Origin: an uncultured Cohaesibacter sp.
Lineage (GTDB): Bacteria > Pseudomonadota > Alphaproteobacteria > Rhizobiales > Cohaesibacteraceae
Direction of reading: 5' to 3'
DNA: 64,000 nucleotides
Assembly: GCF_963667045.1 (NCBI RefSeq)
Contig: NZ_OY762934.1
Span: 2,287,501-2,351,500 of the forward strand
How positions within the stretch are numbered: the first letter of the stretch is position 1; the number at the start of each line of letters is the position of its first letter. Below the pieces are notes generated by a model. That model saw only the letters and a program-made list of their open reading frames with translations, did not search any database and was not told where the DNA came from. Made by a program: the position numbers and the translations under genes. Below are positions 23,893-32,316 of the stretch, in pieces.

Positions 23893-25400
23893 TGGCTCGC
23901 AAGACAATTCGCTCGATCCCGCAGCAACGGGCGATCATGCCGGTGCAGGATCCGGAAATCCGCGCCCGCAATTTCGATGAAGTGGCGCTGGGCTTCGATC
24001 TGGAAAATGCCCTTCTGGAATGCGACCGCTGCCTGATGTGCCCGCAGCCCGCCTGCATCGAGGGATGCCCGGTGAAGATCGACATTCCCGGCTTCATTTC
24101 CAAGATGCTCGAAAAGGACTATCGCGGCGCCTATGAGCATCTGACCGACTCAACCCAGCTCCCGGCCGTTTGCGGCAGGGTCTGCCCACAGGAGGACCAA
24201 TGCGAGGGCGTCTGCGCGGTCGGCGCGGGAACCGGCCTCGAACCGGTTGCCATCGGACGCCTTGAACGCTTCCTCGGTGACATGGCCATCAGGGAGGGTT
24301 GGCAGAAGAAGGCACAGATCGCGCCAAACCGCTTCCGTGTCGCCATCGTGGGGTCTGGCCCGGCGGGCATGGCTTGTGCGGCGGATCTGGCAAAAGCCGG
24401 ATGCGCCGTTACCATTTATGAGGCCTTTCATGTGCCCGGTGGCGTGCTGCGCTACGGCATTCCGGAATTCCGTCTACCCAAGAGCGTGGTGGATGCCGAG
24501 ATTGCCAATCTGAAGGCGCTCGGTGTCGATATCCAGTGCAACACGCTGGTCGGTCGGCTGTTCACCATTGAGCAGATGCTCGGCGAGATGGGCTATGACG
24601 CGATATTCATTGGCGTCGGCGCCGGTACGCCACATTTCATGGACATCCCCGGAGAAAATCTCAACGGCGTTCTCTCGGCCAATGAGCTGCTCACACGCTG
24701 CAACCTGATGCATGCCGGTGACTTCCCCAAATTCGACACACCGCTCGGCCTTGGCAAGCGGGTTGCCGTGATCGGTTCGGGCAACACGGCCATGGACGCC
24801 ATGCGCGTTTCCCTTCGCCTTGGTGCCGAACAGGTTCATTGCATCTACCGGCGCAGCGAAGTCGAGTGCCCTGCCCGCAAGGAAGAGCTGCATCACGCCC
24901 AGGAAGAAGGTATCGCGTTCCACTGGCTGACCAATCCGGTCGAGATCCTTGGCGATGCGGACCACAATGTCCGGGCCATCCGCTGCGTGCAGATGGAGCT
25001 TGGCGAACCGGACAGCTCGGGGCGGCGACGCCCTGTGGTGGTGGAAGGCAGCGAGTTCGATTTCGAGGCCGACACGGTGGTCTATGCCATCGGCACCTCG
25101 CCGAACCCGATTCTCGGCCAGACCTCATCGATCGGCCTCAACAAGTGGGGCTATATCGATACCGATGAAGATCTGGCGACATCCCTTGCCGGGGTCTATG
25201 CGGGTGGCGACATCGTGACCGGTGCGGCAACCGTGATCAAGGCGATGGGGGCGGGCCGCAAGGCTGCTGACAGCATCCGCCGCTATCTGGGCCTGAGGGA
25301 CACCAATGTCATCTACGAGCCGGAGCAACCCGGTTTCGATAACAGCCTGTTCGGCATCGACCTCGCCGAGCATTGCTTTACCAGAATAAGACAAATCTAG
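23892..25400 (+). CDS. NfnB/GltD-type flavoprotein subunit
   Basis: A 502-residue protein homologous to the small subunit of glutamate synthase and to NfnB. The N-terminal region has the two [4Fe-4S] motifs in standard form (LLECDRCLMCPQPACIEGCP near 40-60, then CGRVCPQEDQCEGVC near 94-108). FAD and NAD folds follow (VAIVGSGPAGMACAADLA near 150; VAVIGSGNTAMDAMRVSLR near 290), ending with the AGGDIVTGAATVIKAMGAGR motif. No large GltB gene is present, so glutamate synthesis is not its role. With NfnA it should form a ferredoxin/NAD(P) transhydrogenase supplied by the oxidoreductase encoded downstream. GGAGG precedes the ATG. Confidence 0.88.
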   Translation: MARKTIRSIPQQRAIMPVQDPEIRARNFDEVALGFDLENALLECDRCLMCPQPACIEGCPVKIDIPGFISKMLEKDYRGAYEHLTDSTQLPAVCGRVCPQEDQCEGVCAVGAGTGLEPVAIGRLERFLGDMAIREGWQKKAQIAPNRFRVAIVGSGPAGMACAADLAKAGCAVTIYEAFHVPGGVLRYGIPEFRLPKSVVDAEIANLKALGVDIQCNTLVGRLFTIEQMLGEMGYDAIFIGVGAGTPHFMDIPGENLNGVLSANELLTRCNLMHAGDFPKFDTPLGLGKRVAVIGSGNTAMDAMRVSLRLGAEQVHCIYRRSEVECPARKEELHHAQEEGIAFHWLTNPVEILGDADHNVRAIRCVQMELGEPDSSGRRRPVVVEGSEFDFEADTVVYAIGTSPNPILGQTSSIGLNKWGYIDTDEDLATSLAGVYAGGDIVTGAATVIKAMGAGRKAADSIRRYLGLRDTNVIYEPEQPGFDNSLFGIDLAEHCFTRIRQI

Positions 25401-25417
25401 CTGCCGGAGCCAAGACC

Positions 25418-27370
25418 ATGACGGAATATGGCATGCAGACTTCCTCTCATGATGCCCCACCAAGCGAAAGCGGTGTGGCATCAAGGAAGCTTCCCGCACG
25501 TGGACCTGCGGAAGTCATTCAGGAACACATCGTAGAAATCGTCAGTGACTCGGGCGAAGGCGCACAAAGGTGCGGCCAGGCGCTCGCGTCCATCGCGGCC
25601 CGATCCGGGCACGGGATCTGGACCGTGGAAATCATTCCCGCCGAAATCCAGCCCCCTCACCGTTCCGTGGCCGGAGCCAGCGGCAACCGGGTGCGCATGG
25701 CCGCGCACAAGGTGACAAACGTCGGCGACCAGGCCGATCTGGTCATCGCCTTCAACGAGCAGGTTCTCCTCAGCCGTCTTCAGGCCAGGGAAATCAAGCC
25801 CGGTGCCACCATCCTCATCGAGGAAATGTGGAAGCACGACAAGGATCCCGCCATCGCCGAAAACTATGCCCGGGTGACTGCGGATGTCAGGGCTCAGGGT
25901 TACCGGCTGTATGAGATTCCGATGGAGACGGAATGCCTCAAGTATGTGCCGGACGCCCGCAAGGGCAAGAACATGTTCGTGCTCGGCATCCTGTGCACGA
26001 TCTACAGTCTCGATAAGGCGCTCGCCGAAGCGCAGGTCCGGCTGACCTTTGCCAAGAAGGATCAGAAGATCGTCGATGCCAACCTCGAGCTGCTGGCCGC
26101 CGGTCGGGCATGGGCAGAGGACAATCTCGCCATCCGCTTCATGATCCCGGCAGCCCCCGTGGTCAAGCCGCAGATCGTGACCAACGGCAATGCCGCTCTG
26201 GCGCTCGGCGTTGTGGCCTCCGGCATGGAGGTCTGCGCGATGTATCCGATCACGCCAGCCACCTCGGCATCGCACTATCTGTCGACCATCTTCGAAAAGG
26301 TCGGTTGCGTCGTGCATCAGGCAGAAGACGAGATCTCGGCGGCTACCTTTGCCATCGGGGCATCCTATGCAGGCAAATGCGCCGTGACCATCACCTCCGG
26401 CCCTGGCCTGTCGCTCAAGCAGGAAGCCATCGGCCTTGCGGTGATGACAGAGATCCCGCTGGTGGTGATCGACGTGCAACGCGGTGGCCCGTCCACCGGT
26501 CTGCCGACCAAGGTCGAGCAGGGCGACATGATGTCGGCGATGTTCGGCAGCCATGGCGACGCCCCCAAGATCGTCATGGCGGTGGATTCCATCGAGGACT
26601 GCTTCTATTCGGTGATCACCGCACGCAAGATCGCCGAGACCTTCAACATGGTGGTGGTCATCCTGTCCGACGCTGCCCTGTCGACGGCCCAGCAGCCATT
26701 TGACCGGCCGCAATTCAATGCCGACTGGCTGGCACCTCCGGTCAACCAGAGCGCCGTGCCCGAGGATGCCCATCCCTATGACTGGGACGAGCGTACCGGT
26801 ATCGCCACCCGCTTCATTCCGGGACAGCCGAACGGCATGCACTGTCTCACCGGCCTTGCCCATGACCGGGACAGCCACGTCGCCTATGATCCTCAAATCA
26901 ACGAGGAAGGGCTTTTGAACCGCAGCCGCAAGCTGGCCGCCTTCCAGAAGACCCTGCGGCTGGCGCCTGTCTATGGCGATGAGGAGGGCGATCTTCTGCT
27001 CATCGGATGGGGCAGCACCCGCGGTGCCATCGAGGAAGCCGTCCAGACCATGCGCGCGCAGGGTCACAAGGTGTCTTCGCTGCATCTCAAATATCTCCAG
27101 CCCATGGCTTCCGGCATCGACGCGGTGATGAAGCGTTTCACCAAGGTGATGACCATCGAGAACAACTGGAACGACCCCAAGAGCGATCCACTGATCAACG
27201 ATGCCAACCGGCGCTATTCGCATCTGGCGATGCTGCTGCGGTCACGCTGGCTGGTCGATATCGACTGCTGGGGCAACGCCCGCGGCCAGCCGCTGAAGCC
27301 GGGAGAGATCATCCGGGCGGCTCTGGCCAAACTGAACGAAGACGAACAGCAAGCGGCGGGAGGGCAATGA
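25418..27370 (+). CDS. korA: 2-oxoacid:ferredoxin oxidoreductase, fused gamma-alpha subunit
   Basis: A 650-residue KorA-type subunit with the gamma domain first (about residues 25-205, with VIAFNEQVLLSRLQAREIKPG) and the alpha domain after (NGNAALALGVVASGMEVCAM, YPITPATSASHYLSTIF, QAEDEISAATFAIGASYAG, and GGPSTGLPTKVEQGD near 365). The two-subunit gamma-alpha plus beta layout is usual for 2-oxoglutarate or branched 2-oxoacid enzymes; the exact substrate cannot be read from the sequence. The ATG at 25418 is preferred because GGAG precedes it; the longer frame overlaps the end of NfnB. It is followed after one base by korB. Confidence 0.9.
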   Translation: MTEYGMQTSSHDAPPSESGVASRKLPARGPAEVIQEHIVEIVSDSGEGAQRCGQALASIAARSGHGIWTVEIIPAEIQPPHRSVAGASGNRVRMAAHKVTNVGDQADLVIAFNEQVLLSRLQAREIKPGATILIEEMWKHDKDPAIAENYARVTADVRAQGYRLYEIPMETECLKYVPDARKGKNMFVLGILCTIYSLDKALAEAQVRLTFAKKDQKIVDANLELLAAGRAWAEDNLAIRFMIPAAPVVKPQIVTNGNAALALGVVASGMEVCAMYPITPATSASHYLSTIFEKVGCVVHQAEDEISAATFAIGASYAGKCAVTITSGPGLSLKQEAIGLAVMTEIPLVVIDVQRGGPSTGLPTKVEQGDMMSAMFGSHGDAPKIVMAVDSIEDCFYSVITARKIAETFNMVVVILSDAALSTAQQPFDRPQFNADWLAPPVNQSAVPEDAHPYDWDERTGIATRFIPGQPNGMHCLTGLAHDRDSHVAYDPQINEEGLLNRSRKLAAFQKTLRLAPVYGDEEGDLLLIGWGSTRGAIEEAVQTMRAQGHKVSSLHLKYLQPMASGIDAVMKRFTKVMTIENNWNDPKSDPLINDANRRYSHLAMLLRSRWLVDIDCWGNARGQPLKPGEIIRAALAKLNEDEQQAAGGQ

Positions 27371-27371
27371 G

Positions 27372-28364
27372 ATGACTGCTTCCATGAGCCAATGTCTGAT
27401 GCAGATGGTGCAGACAGACTATCAGATTTCAGACTATCAGAGCGCCATCACCCCACGCTGGTGCACCGGTTGCGGCGACAACGCCATTCTGACCGCCATG
27501 CAGCGGCTCTGCCGCGATGAACAGCTGCCTCCGGAAAAGACCGTTTGTGTCTCGGGTATCGGCTGCGCCTCGCGTCTGCCCCACTATATGAACGCCTATG
27601 GCTTCCATGGCATTCACGGGCGCGCCCTGCCGATTGCCGAAGGCGTCAAGATCCGGCGACCCGACCTCCATGTCTTCGTGACGACCGGCGACGGCGACTG
27701 CTGCTCCATCGGGGCGGCCCACTGGCTGCATGCGGTGCGTTACAACATGAACATGACGATGCTGCTGCATGACAACAATGTCTATGGTCTCACCAAGAAA
27801 CAGGCATCGCCGACATCACCCAAGGGATTGAAGAGCAACACCACCCCCTTCGGGGCAACCCTCAATCCGCTCAACCCGCTGAGTGTCACGCTGGGTATTG
27901 CCAACGTGTCCTTTGTGGCACAGGTGCCCGACTGGATCCCGGAACTGCTCTATGATGTGCTGTCCAAGGCCTATCATCACAAGGGCTTTTCCTTCATCCG
28001 CATTCTGCAACGCTGCCCGAACTTCATGAACCATCATTTCGATGCAGCCGTGCAGGATCCGCTGCGGATCCGGATGCTCACCCATTCGAACGGACTTCGA
28101 CTGAAACCGGAACTGTCCCGCATCTACAAGAATCAGGAGACCCACGACCCGCTTGATCTGCATCGGGCGCAGGCTCTTGCCGTGCTGGATGAGGAGATCC
28201 CGGTCGGTGTGCTCTATTCCAACCCGGATGTGCCCTGTTATGACGAATTGCGCAAAGGCAAGCGTCCCAACACGCCGCAACTGGTGGAAACCGTCCTGAA
28301 TGAAGAATTCGACAAGGTCGGCATCTGGCCCGAAGGCCAGCAAGCCGCCTCAAACGGGGAGTGA
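27372..28364 (+). CDS. korB: 2-oxoacid:ferredoxin oxidoreductase, beta subunit
   Basis: Thiamine-diphosphate-binding subunit, 330 residues. It shows the beta-subunit signature PRWCTGCGDNAILTAMQRL near residue 30, CVSGIGCASRLPHYMN, the TPP/Mg motif TTGDGDCCSIGAAHWLHA near 105, and NNVYGLTKKQASPTS near 138. The cysteines near residue 30 and further ones are positioned for the [4Fe-4S] cluster typical of this subunit. GGAGGG at the end of korA serves as its ribosome site. Together with KorA it should oxidatively decarboxylate a 2-oxoacid to an acyl-CoA and reduce ferredoxin. Confidence 0.92.
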   Translation: MTASMSQCLMQMVQTDYQISDYQSAITPRWCTGCGDNAILTAMQRLCRDEQLPPEKTVCVSGIGCASRLPHYMNAYGFHGIHGRALPIAEGVKIRRPDLHVFVTTGDGDCCSIGAAHWLHAVRYNMNMTMLLHDNNVYGLTKKQASPTSPKGLKSNTTPFGATLNPLNPLSVTLGIANVSFVAQVPDWIPELLYDVLSKAYHHKGFSFIRILQRCPNFMNHHFDAAVQDPLRIRMLTHSNGLRLKPELSRIYKNQETHDPLDLHRAQALAVLDEEIPVGVLYSNPDVPCYDELRKGKRPNTPQLVETVLNEEFDKVGIWPEGQQAASNGE

Positions 28365-28370
28365 CCGATC

Positions 28371-30608
28371 ATGCAGGTGGCTCAAATGATCACGGACCCT
28401 CAGGTCCCGGGCTCCGATGCTTCCGCCAGCGCGGCAGCATTGACGGCCCTCCGTCCGGCGCTCTTTGCCCGCTATATGGCGCTCGACACCTTGCGCTATG
28501 ACTATCCGCTGGTTCTGGTCGAGGGGGAGGAGGTTGAAAAGCCGCTCATCCCTCTCAGCCAGATCGTCGATGACGCGTTGCGCCTCGTCGCGCCGCATGG
28601 CCCCGACGGCGAGGAGCTGCGCCAGCAGGTTCTGCGCCTTGAACAACGCATGCGTGACAAGGTCACCAAAGGGGCGGAGGAAAAGCTCTCCGAACTCTGG
28701 CGGATCAGCGAAGCCGAACTGGTAGCCGAAAGCGGCCAGTCAACTTTCGGTCCGCTCGATGAGACACTGGAACGGGCATGGGGCGCCATCACCGTGGATG
28801 GCCGGGTCATAGGTTGCACGGAGGCAACGCCCGGCAAGGTGCTGGCCCATGTATGGCAGGCGATGCATCACATGCGGGCCCGCAAGTTCCGCTACAAGGT
28901 CGACCGGCTTGTCCTCAAGCTCAACGACATCCTGAAATCGGATCACATCAAGTCCGACGAGGCCCACAGCCCCGAGGCACTGGCCCAGTCGATGGGCCTT
29001 GATGGCGACAAGTCCATCGATTTCAGCGCCCTGTCGAACATCCTGCATCGGGTGCGTCCGGAAGACCGGCTGCCGGCCGATCGGGTGGCACGCATCCGGC
29101 ATGTGCTACAGGTGCTGCAGACCCAGGCCTTCTTCGGGCCGGGTCGGGCAACCTTCAGCTATCCGGACAAGGCCGTCTGCTACAGCTATGTGTTCCAGAG
29201 CTGCACCGAGGCGCTTGATGCCTATCGGGATCGCCTGCCAAGCGTCATCGAATTCACCAAGGCGCTGGCGATTGCCGAAATGGAGGCCGAGAACAAGTAT
29301 GTTCCCGCGCTGCATGACGCGATCTTCGAGAGTTTTGATGAGAGCGACCTCACCGAAGAACAGATGGCCTTTCTGCCTCCGGCCGTCGTTTTCCTGCGCG
29401 ATGGCGTGACCGAATCCGTCGAACTGGCCCGGGCCTTTGAGGCTCTTGCCTGCGGGTTGCCGATCAAGGTGCTGATCCAGGTCGATGACATTCTCGGCCC
29501 GACCTCGCCCGAGCCTCCCCGCAATTCCTTCGGGGCGGGCAATGCGCGGCTTGCCAGCATGGCCATGGGTATCAACAATGCCTTCGTCGTGCAGTGTTCC
29601 AGTGCCCATATGGTCCGCATGCAGGATGATCTGGTTGCCGCCATGCAATATGGCGGGCCAGCGATGTTCAGCATCTACTCGGGTGCCACGAAAACCGTTG
29701 TCGGGGTCCCGGCCTATATACTGGCAGCGGCAGCAACCGAATGCCGGATGTTCCCCAATTTCAGCTATGACCCGTCAGCGGGGAATGATCTGGCAAGCCG
29801 GTTCGACCTGTCCGCCAACCCGCAGCTGGATCGGGACTGGCCGGAACATACGCTGCAGTTCGAGGATGCCTCGGGGCGGCGCCAGGAGGAGACCGTGCGG
29901 TTCACCCTTGGCGACTTTGCTCTGGCCGATGCCCGCTATCACCGCTTCTGCCAGACGGTTGAGGCGAGCAGCTGGAGCGGTGACATGGTGCCGTTCGATG
30001 AGAGGCTGAAGGCGTCGAGTTCGGCAACGGACATCAAGCGCGCCTTCGTGCTTGGCATTGACCGTCAGGACCAGATGATGCGGGTTGTGGTTGATGACAA
30101 GATCACGGTCGCAGCACGGCGTTGCAATGATGCCTGGACCAAGCTGCAGGAGCTGGCAGGCATCAACAACTCCCATGTGCTGGCCCAACTGGCCGAGGAA
30201 CGCCGCAAGCGGGAAGCCCTTGTGGTCGAACTCTCGACAGAAGGGGCTCAGGCAGCCACGACCGCAGCAAAGGCGGAACCGGCTCCGGAGACCTCGGCGC
30301 CAAAAGCCGAGACGACGACCGCCGAGGCAGAAAGCGATAGCGCCGTTGCGGAAGTGCTCGACGACATGCCGTGGATCGAGACATCACGCTGCACAACCTG
30401 CAACGAGTGTCGCCAGATCAACGACCGTCTGTTCGGCTACAATGAAAACATGCAAGCCTTTATCGCCGATCCGGATGCGGGCACCTATCGCCAACTGGTG
30501 GATGCGGCCGAGGGCTGTCAGGTCAGCATCATTCATCCGGGCAAACCACGCAACCCGAATGAACCGGACCTTGAAGACCTGATGGAACGGGCAAAGCCGT
30601 TTCTCTAG
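28371..30608 (+). CDS. PFOR C-terminal-half homologue with inactive thiamine site and ferredoxin-like tail
   Basis: A 745-residue protein with no standard name known to me. Residues from about 335 on align by eye with the thiamine domain and tail of the long PFOR at 13047-18029: FLPPAVVFLRDGVTESVELA corresponds to the PFOR GDG region, AFVVQCSSAH to VFVVQSATS, and DPSAGNDLASRFDLSANPQL to DPKAGKTLAERFNIEGNPAI. The catalytic GDG is RDG here and the paired Asn region is lost, so it should not bind thiamine normally. After an Ala/Glu linker (about 625-660) comes a cysteine site, CTTCNECRQIND near 672, with a later Cys in EGCQVSI, like the PFOR tail. It starts six bases after korB with GGGAG upstream, so a third, electron-carrying or scaffolding subunit of the oxidoreductase is the likely role. 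Confidence 0.75.
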   Translation: MQVAQMITDPQVPGSDASASAAALTALRPALFARYMALDTLRYDYPLVLVEGEEVEKPLIPLSQIVDDALRLVAPHGPDGEELRQQVLRLEQRMRDKVTKGAEEKLSELWRISEAELVAESGQSTFGPLDETLERAWGAITVDGRVIGCTEATPGKVLAHVWQAMHHMRARKFRYKVDRLVLKLNDILKSDHIKSDEAHSPEALAQSMGLDGDKSIDFSALSNILHRVRPEDRLPADRVARIRHVLQVLQTQAFFGPGRATFSYPDKAVCYSYVFQSCTEALDAYRDRLPSVIEFTKALAIAEMEAENKYVPALHDAIFESFDESDLTEEQMAFLPPAVVFLRDGVTESVELARAFEALACGLPIKVLIQVDDILGPTSPEPPRNSFGAGNARLASMAMGINNAFVVQCSSAHMVRMQDDLVAAMQYGGPAMFSIYSGATKTVVGVPAYILAAAATECRMFPNFSYDPSAGNDLASRFDLSANPQLDRDWPEHTLQFEDASGRRQEETVRFTLGDFALADARYHRFCQTVEASSWSGDMVPFDERLKASSSATDIKRAFVLGIDRQDQMMRVVVDDKITVAARRCNDAWTKLQELAGINNSHVLAQLAEERRKREALVVELSTEGAQAATTAAKAEPAPETSAPKAETTTAEAESDSAVAEVLDDMPWIETSRCTTCNECRQINDRLFGYNENMQAFIADPDAGTYRQLVDAAEGCQVSIIHPGKPRNPNEPDLEDLMERAKPFL

Positions 30609-30623
30609 CAACTGAAACGTGAT

Positions 30624-30651
30624 CCGCCGGATTCAAAGGGGTCCGGCGGAC
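30624..30651. terminator. Hairpin between convergent genes (candidate bidirectional terminator)
   Basis: TCCGCCGGA and TCCGGCGGA form a perfect nine-base G+C-rich stem around a ten-base loop, about 15 bases after the stop of the PFOR-like gene. It sits between genes that converge from both sides. Neither side has a T run, so termination strength is doubtful. Confidence 0.5.
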
Positions 30652-30677
30652 ACCCCTCACCCCGGCGATTGCAGCCG

Positions 30678-31175
30678 CTATTCGAGCAGCCCGTTGGCTA
30701 CCCAGCGGGCTTCCGGCTGTTTGAGGCGAGCATCGGACAGCACCCGCACAAAGCGCTCAATGTCGCCGTTGCTATCGTTGGTGCCATCTTCATAGCTGAT
30801 ATCTTCCAGCAGGATCTCCGTTTCTTCACCCAGGAACAGAAGTCTGAAACGGGCATTGAGATCGAGATGGCGGAACTGCATCCCCAACAGAACTTTCGGC
30901 GGGCCGGACCATTCCAGTTCGGCCTCGGCCGTACCCCGGTAGAACAGGGTGTTTTCCTTCAGGAACAACTCGCAGGACGAAGCGACCAGATCCTGGATGT
31001 TGGCATGGGAATCCGTGAAAATGTAGGAAACGAGGTGCCCTGCATCGACAAGCCTCAGCTCATTGATGATATCCCTGATTGCCCATAGCATGGCGTGTTT
31101 ATAGACTTCTTTACGATCTGCGGTCGCAAGAGGGTCTCGACTGATCATGGTCGAATTCCGGGAAGCGTTGTTCAT
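30678..31175 (-). CDS. Uncharacterised protein at the end of the motA-flhB operon
   Basis: A 165-residue soluble protein that I do not recognise by name. It is mixed helix and strand, without signal peptide or membrane segment; characteristic stretches are KHAMLWAIRDIINELRLVDA and PPKVLLGMQFRHLDLNARFR. It starts two bases after the flhB stop, so it is probably co-translated with flhB and has a flagellar role. The ATG at 31173-31175 has AGGA directly against it, too close to work well; Met-10 at 31146-31148 with GGAA eight bases upstream is a realistic alternative. It ends against the convergent PFOR-like gene. Confidence 0.6.
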   Translation of the reverse strand: MNNASRNSTMISRDPLATADRKEVYKHAMLWAIRDIINELRLVDAGHLVSYIFTDSHANIQDLVASSCELFLKENTLFYRGTAEAELEWSGPPKVLLGMQFRHLDLNARFRLLFLGEETEILLEDISYEDGTNDSNGDIERFVRVLSDARLKQPEARWVANGLLE

Positions 31176-31177
31176 TC

Positions 31178-32263
31178 CTAGCCCGAAGCTGTTTTGTAAT
31201 TCGAGCCGTCGGCAGAATACACATAGTAGAGAATTTCTGCAACAACTCGGAAAAACTGTGGTGGTATAGGCAGATCGACTTCACTCTCGGCAAACAGAGC
31301 CCGCGCCAGAGGCACGTTCTCGATCACCGGAATGCCGTTTTCTTCTGCAATTTGACGTATCTTAAGCGCGATGAGATCCTGCCCCTTGGCAACGACCACG
31401 GGCGCCTTGTCTACGCTGTGTTCATAGCGCAAGGCAACGGAAAAGTGTGTCGGGTTGGCGATCACGACCGTTGCCTGGGGAACAGATGCAATCATGCGGT
31501 TGCGGGCACGATCCCGCGCCAGAGAGCGCATCCGGCCCTTGACCATGGGATCGCCCTCGGACTGCTTGATTTCATCCTTCACTTCCTTGGGGCTCATGCG
31601 AATGTCGCGGCGCCATTTGCCCCTGACCCAGAGCACGTCGAGCAGAACCAGCGAAACCGTTGCAACACAGATGCCGGACACCAGCCGGATCGTGAGGCTG
31701 AGGAGTTCCTCAGGCAGCAGGGTTGGATCTGTAAACATGCTATTCACCAGAACCTGTCGTTGACTTGAAATGATGATGCTGAGCACAACGCCAAGCATGA
31801 TGAGTTTTGCGAGGGCCTTGAGGAATTCGACCCAACCCTGAACCCCGAACATGCGCGAAAGGCCCTTGCCGGGAGACAGTTTGGAAAAGTCGGGTCGCAG
31901 CCGCTCGAAAGCGATCTGCGGCGGATGCTGAACCCATGTTGCAGCAAGCCCGAAGACAAGCAGGATGCAAACCGGAGCGACAAGAAACTTGGCCACCACG
32001 ATGCCGACGGCTGATCCGAGCTGGGCAAATTGCGCTTCGTTTTCAAGTCGGATGTCTCCTGTTCCATCAAGTATCCGTGACAAGGCCGCCGAAAGTGAGG
32101 CCACCTGGGTTTCTACTGCAAACGCCAGAATGATCAGCAGCCCCAGAAAGGTAGCAAAGGCGTTCACCTCCTTGGACAAAGGAAGGTTGCCCTTTTCTAT
32201 CGTGTCCCTGATCTTTTTTTCTGTCGGCTCTTCTGTCTTGCTGTCTTTATCTTCGTCTGACAT
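31178..32263 (-). CDS. flhB: Flagellar export switch protein FlhB
   Basis: Membrane component of the flagellar type III export gate that changes substrate specificity from hook to filament proteins. In 361 residues there is a charged N-terminus (KTEEPTEKKIRDTIEKG), four transmembrane helices between about 30 and 215, and a cytosolic C-domain with the autocleavage motif NPTH (VIANPTHFSVALRYE) near residue 268. The length is normal. It follows fliG on the minus strand with a gap of about 50 bases and belongs to the motA-fliM-fliN-fliG-flhB operon. Confidence 0.96.
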   Translation of the reverse strand: MSDEDKDSKTEEPTEKKIRDTIEKGNLPLSKEVNAFATFLGLLIILAFAVETQVASLSAALSRILDGTGDIRLENEAQFAQLGSAVGIVVAKFLVAPVCILLVFGLAATWVQHPPQIAFERLRPDFSKLSPGKGLSRMFGVQGWVEFLKALAKLIMLGVVLSIIISSQRQVLVNSMFTDPTLLPEELLSLTIRLVSGICVATVSLVLLDVLWVRGKWRRDIRMSPKEVKDEIKQSEGDPMVKGRMRSLARDRARNRMIASVPQATVVIANPTHFSVALRYEHSVDKAPVVVAKGQDLIALKIRQIAEENGIPVIENVPLARALFAESEVDLPIPPQFFRVVAEILYYVYSADGSNYKTASG

Positions 32264-32316
32264 CGTGACCTACATCATCTGGTGCCTGAAGTCCGACGGG
32301 CACTCAGGCAAGAAGC

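Noticed and set aside
25481-27223. A 580-codon frame on the minus strand
   Set aside because: Antisense to korA, with no ribosome site and no recognisable domain.
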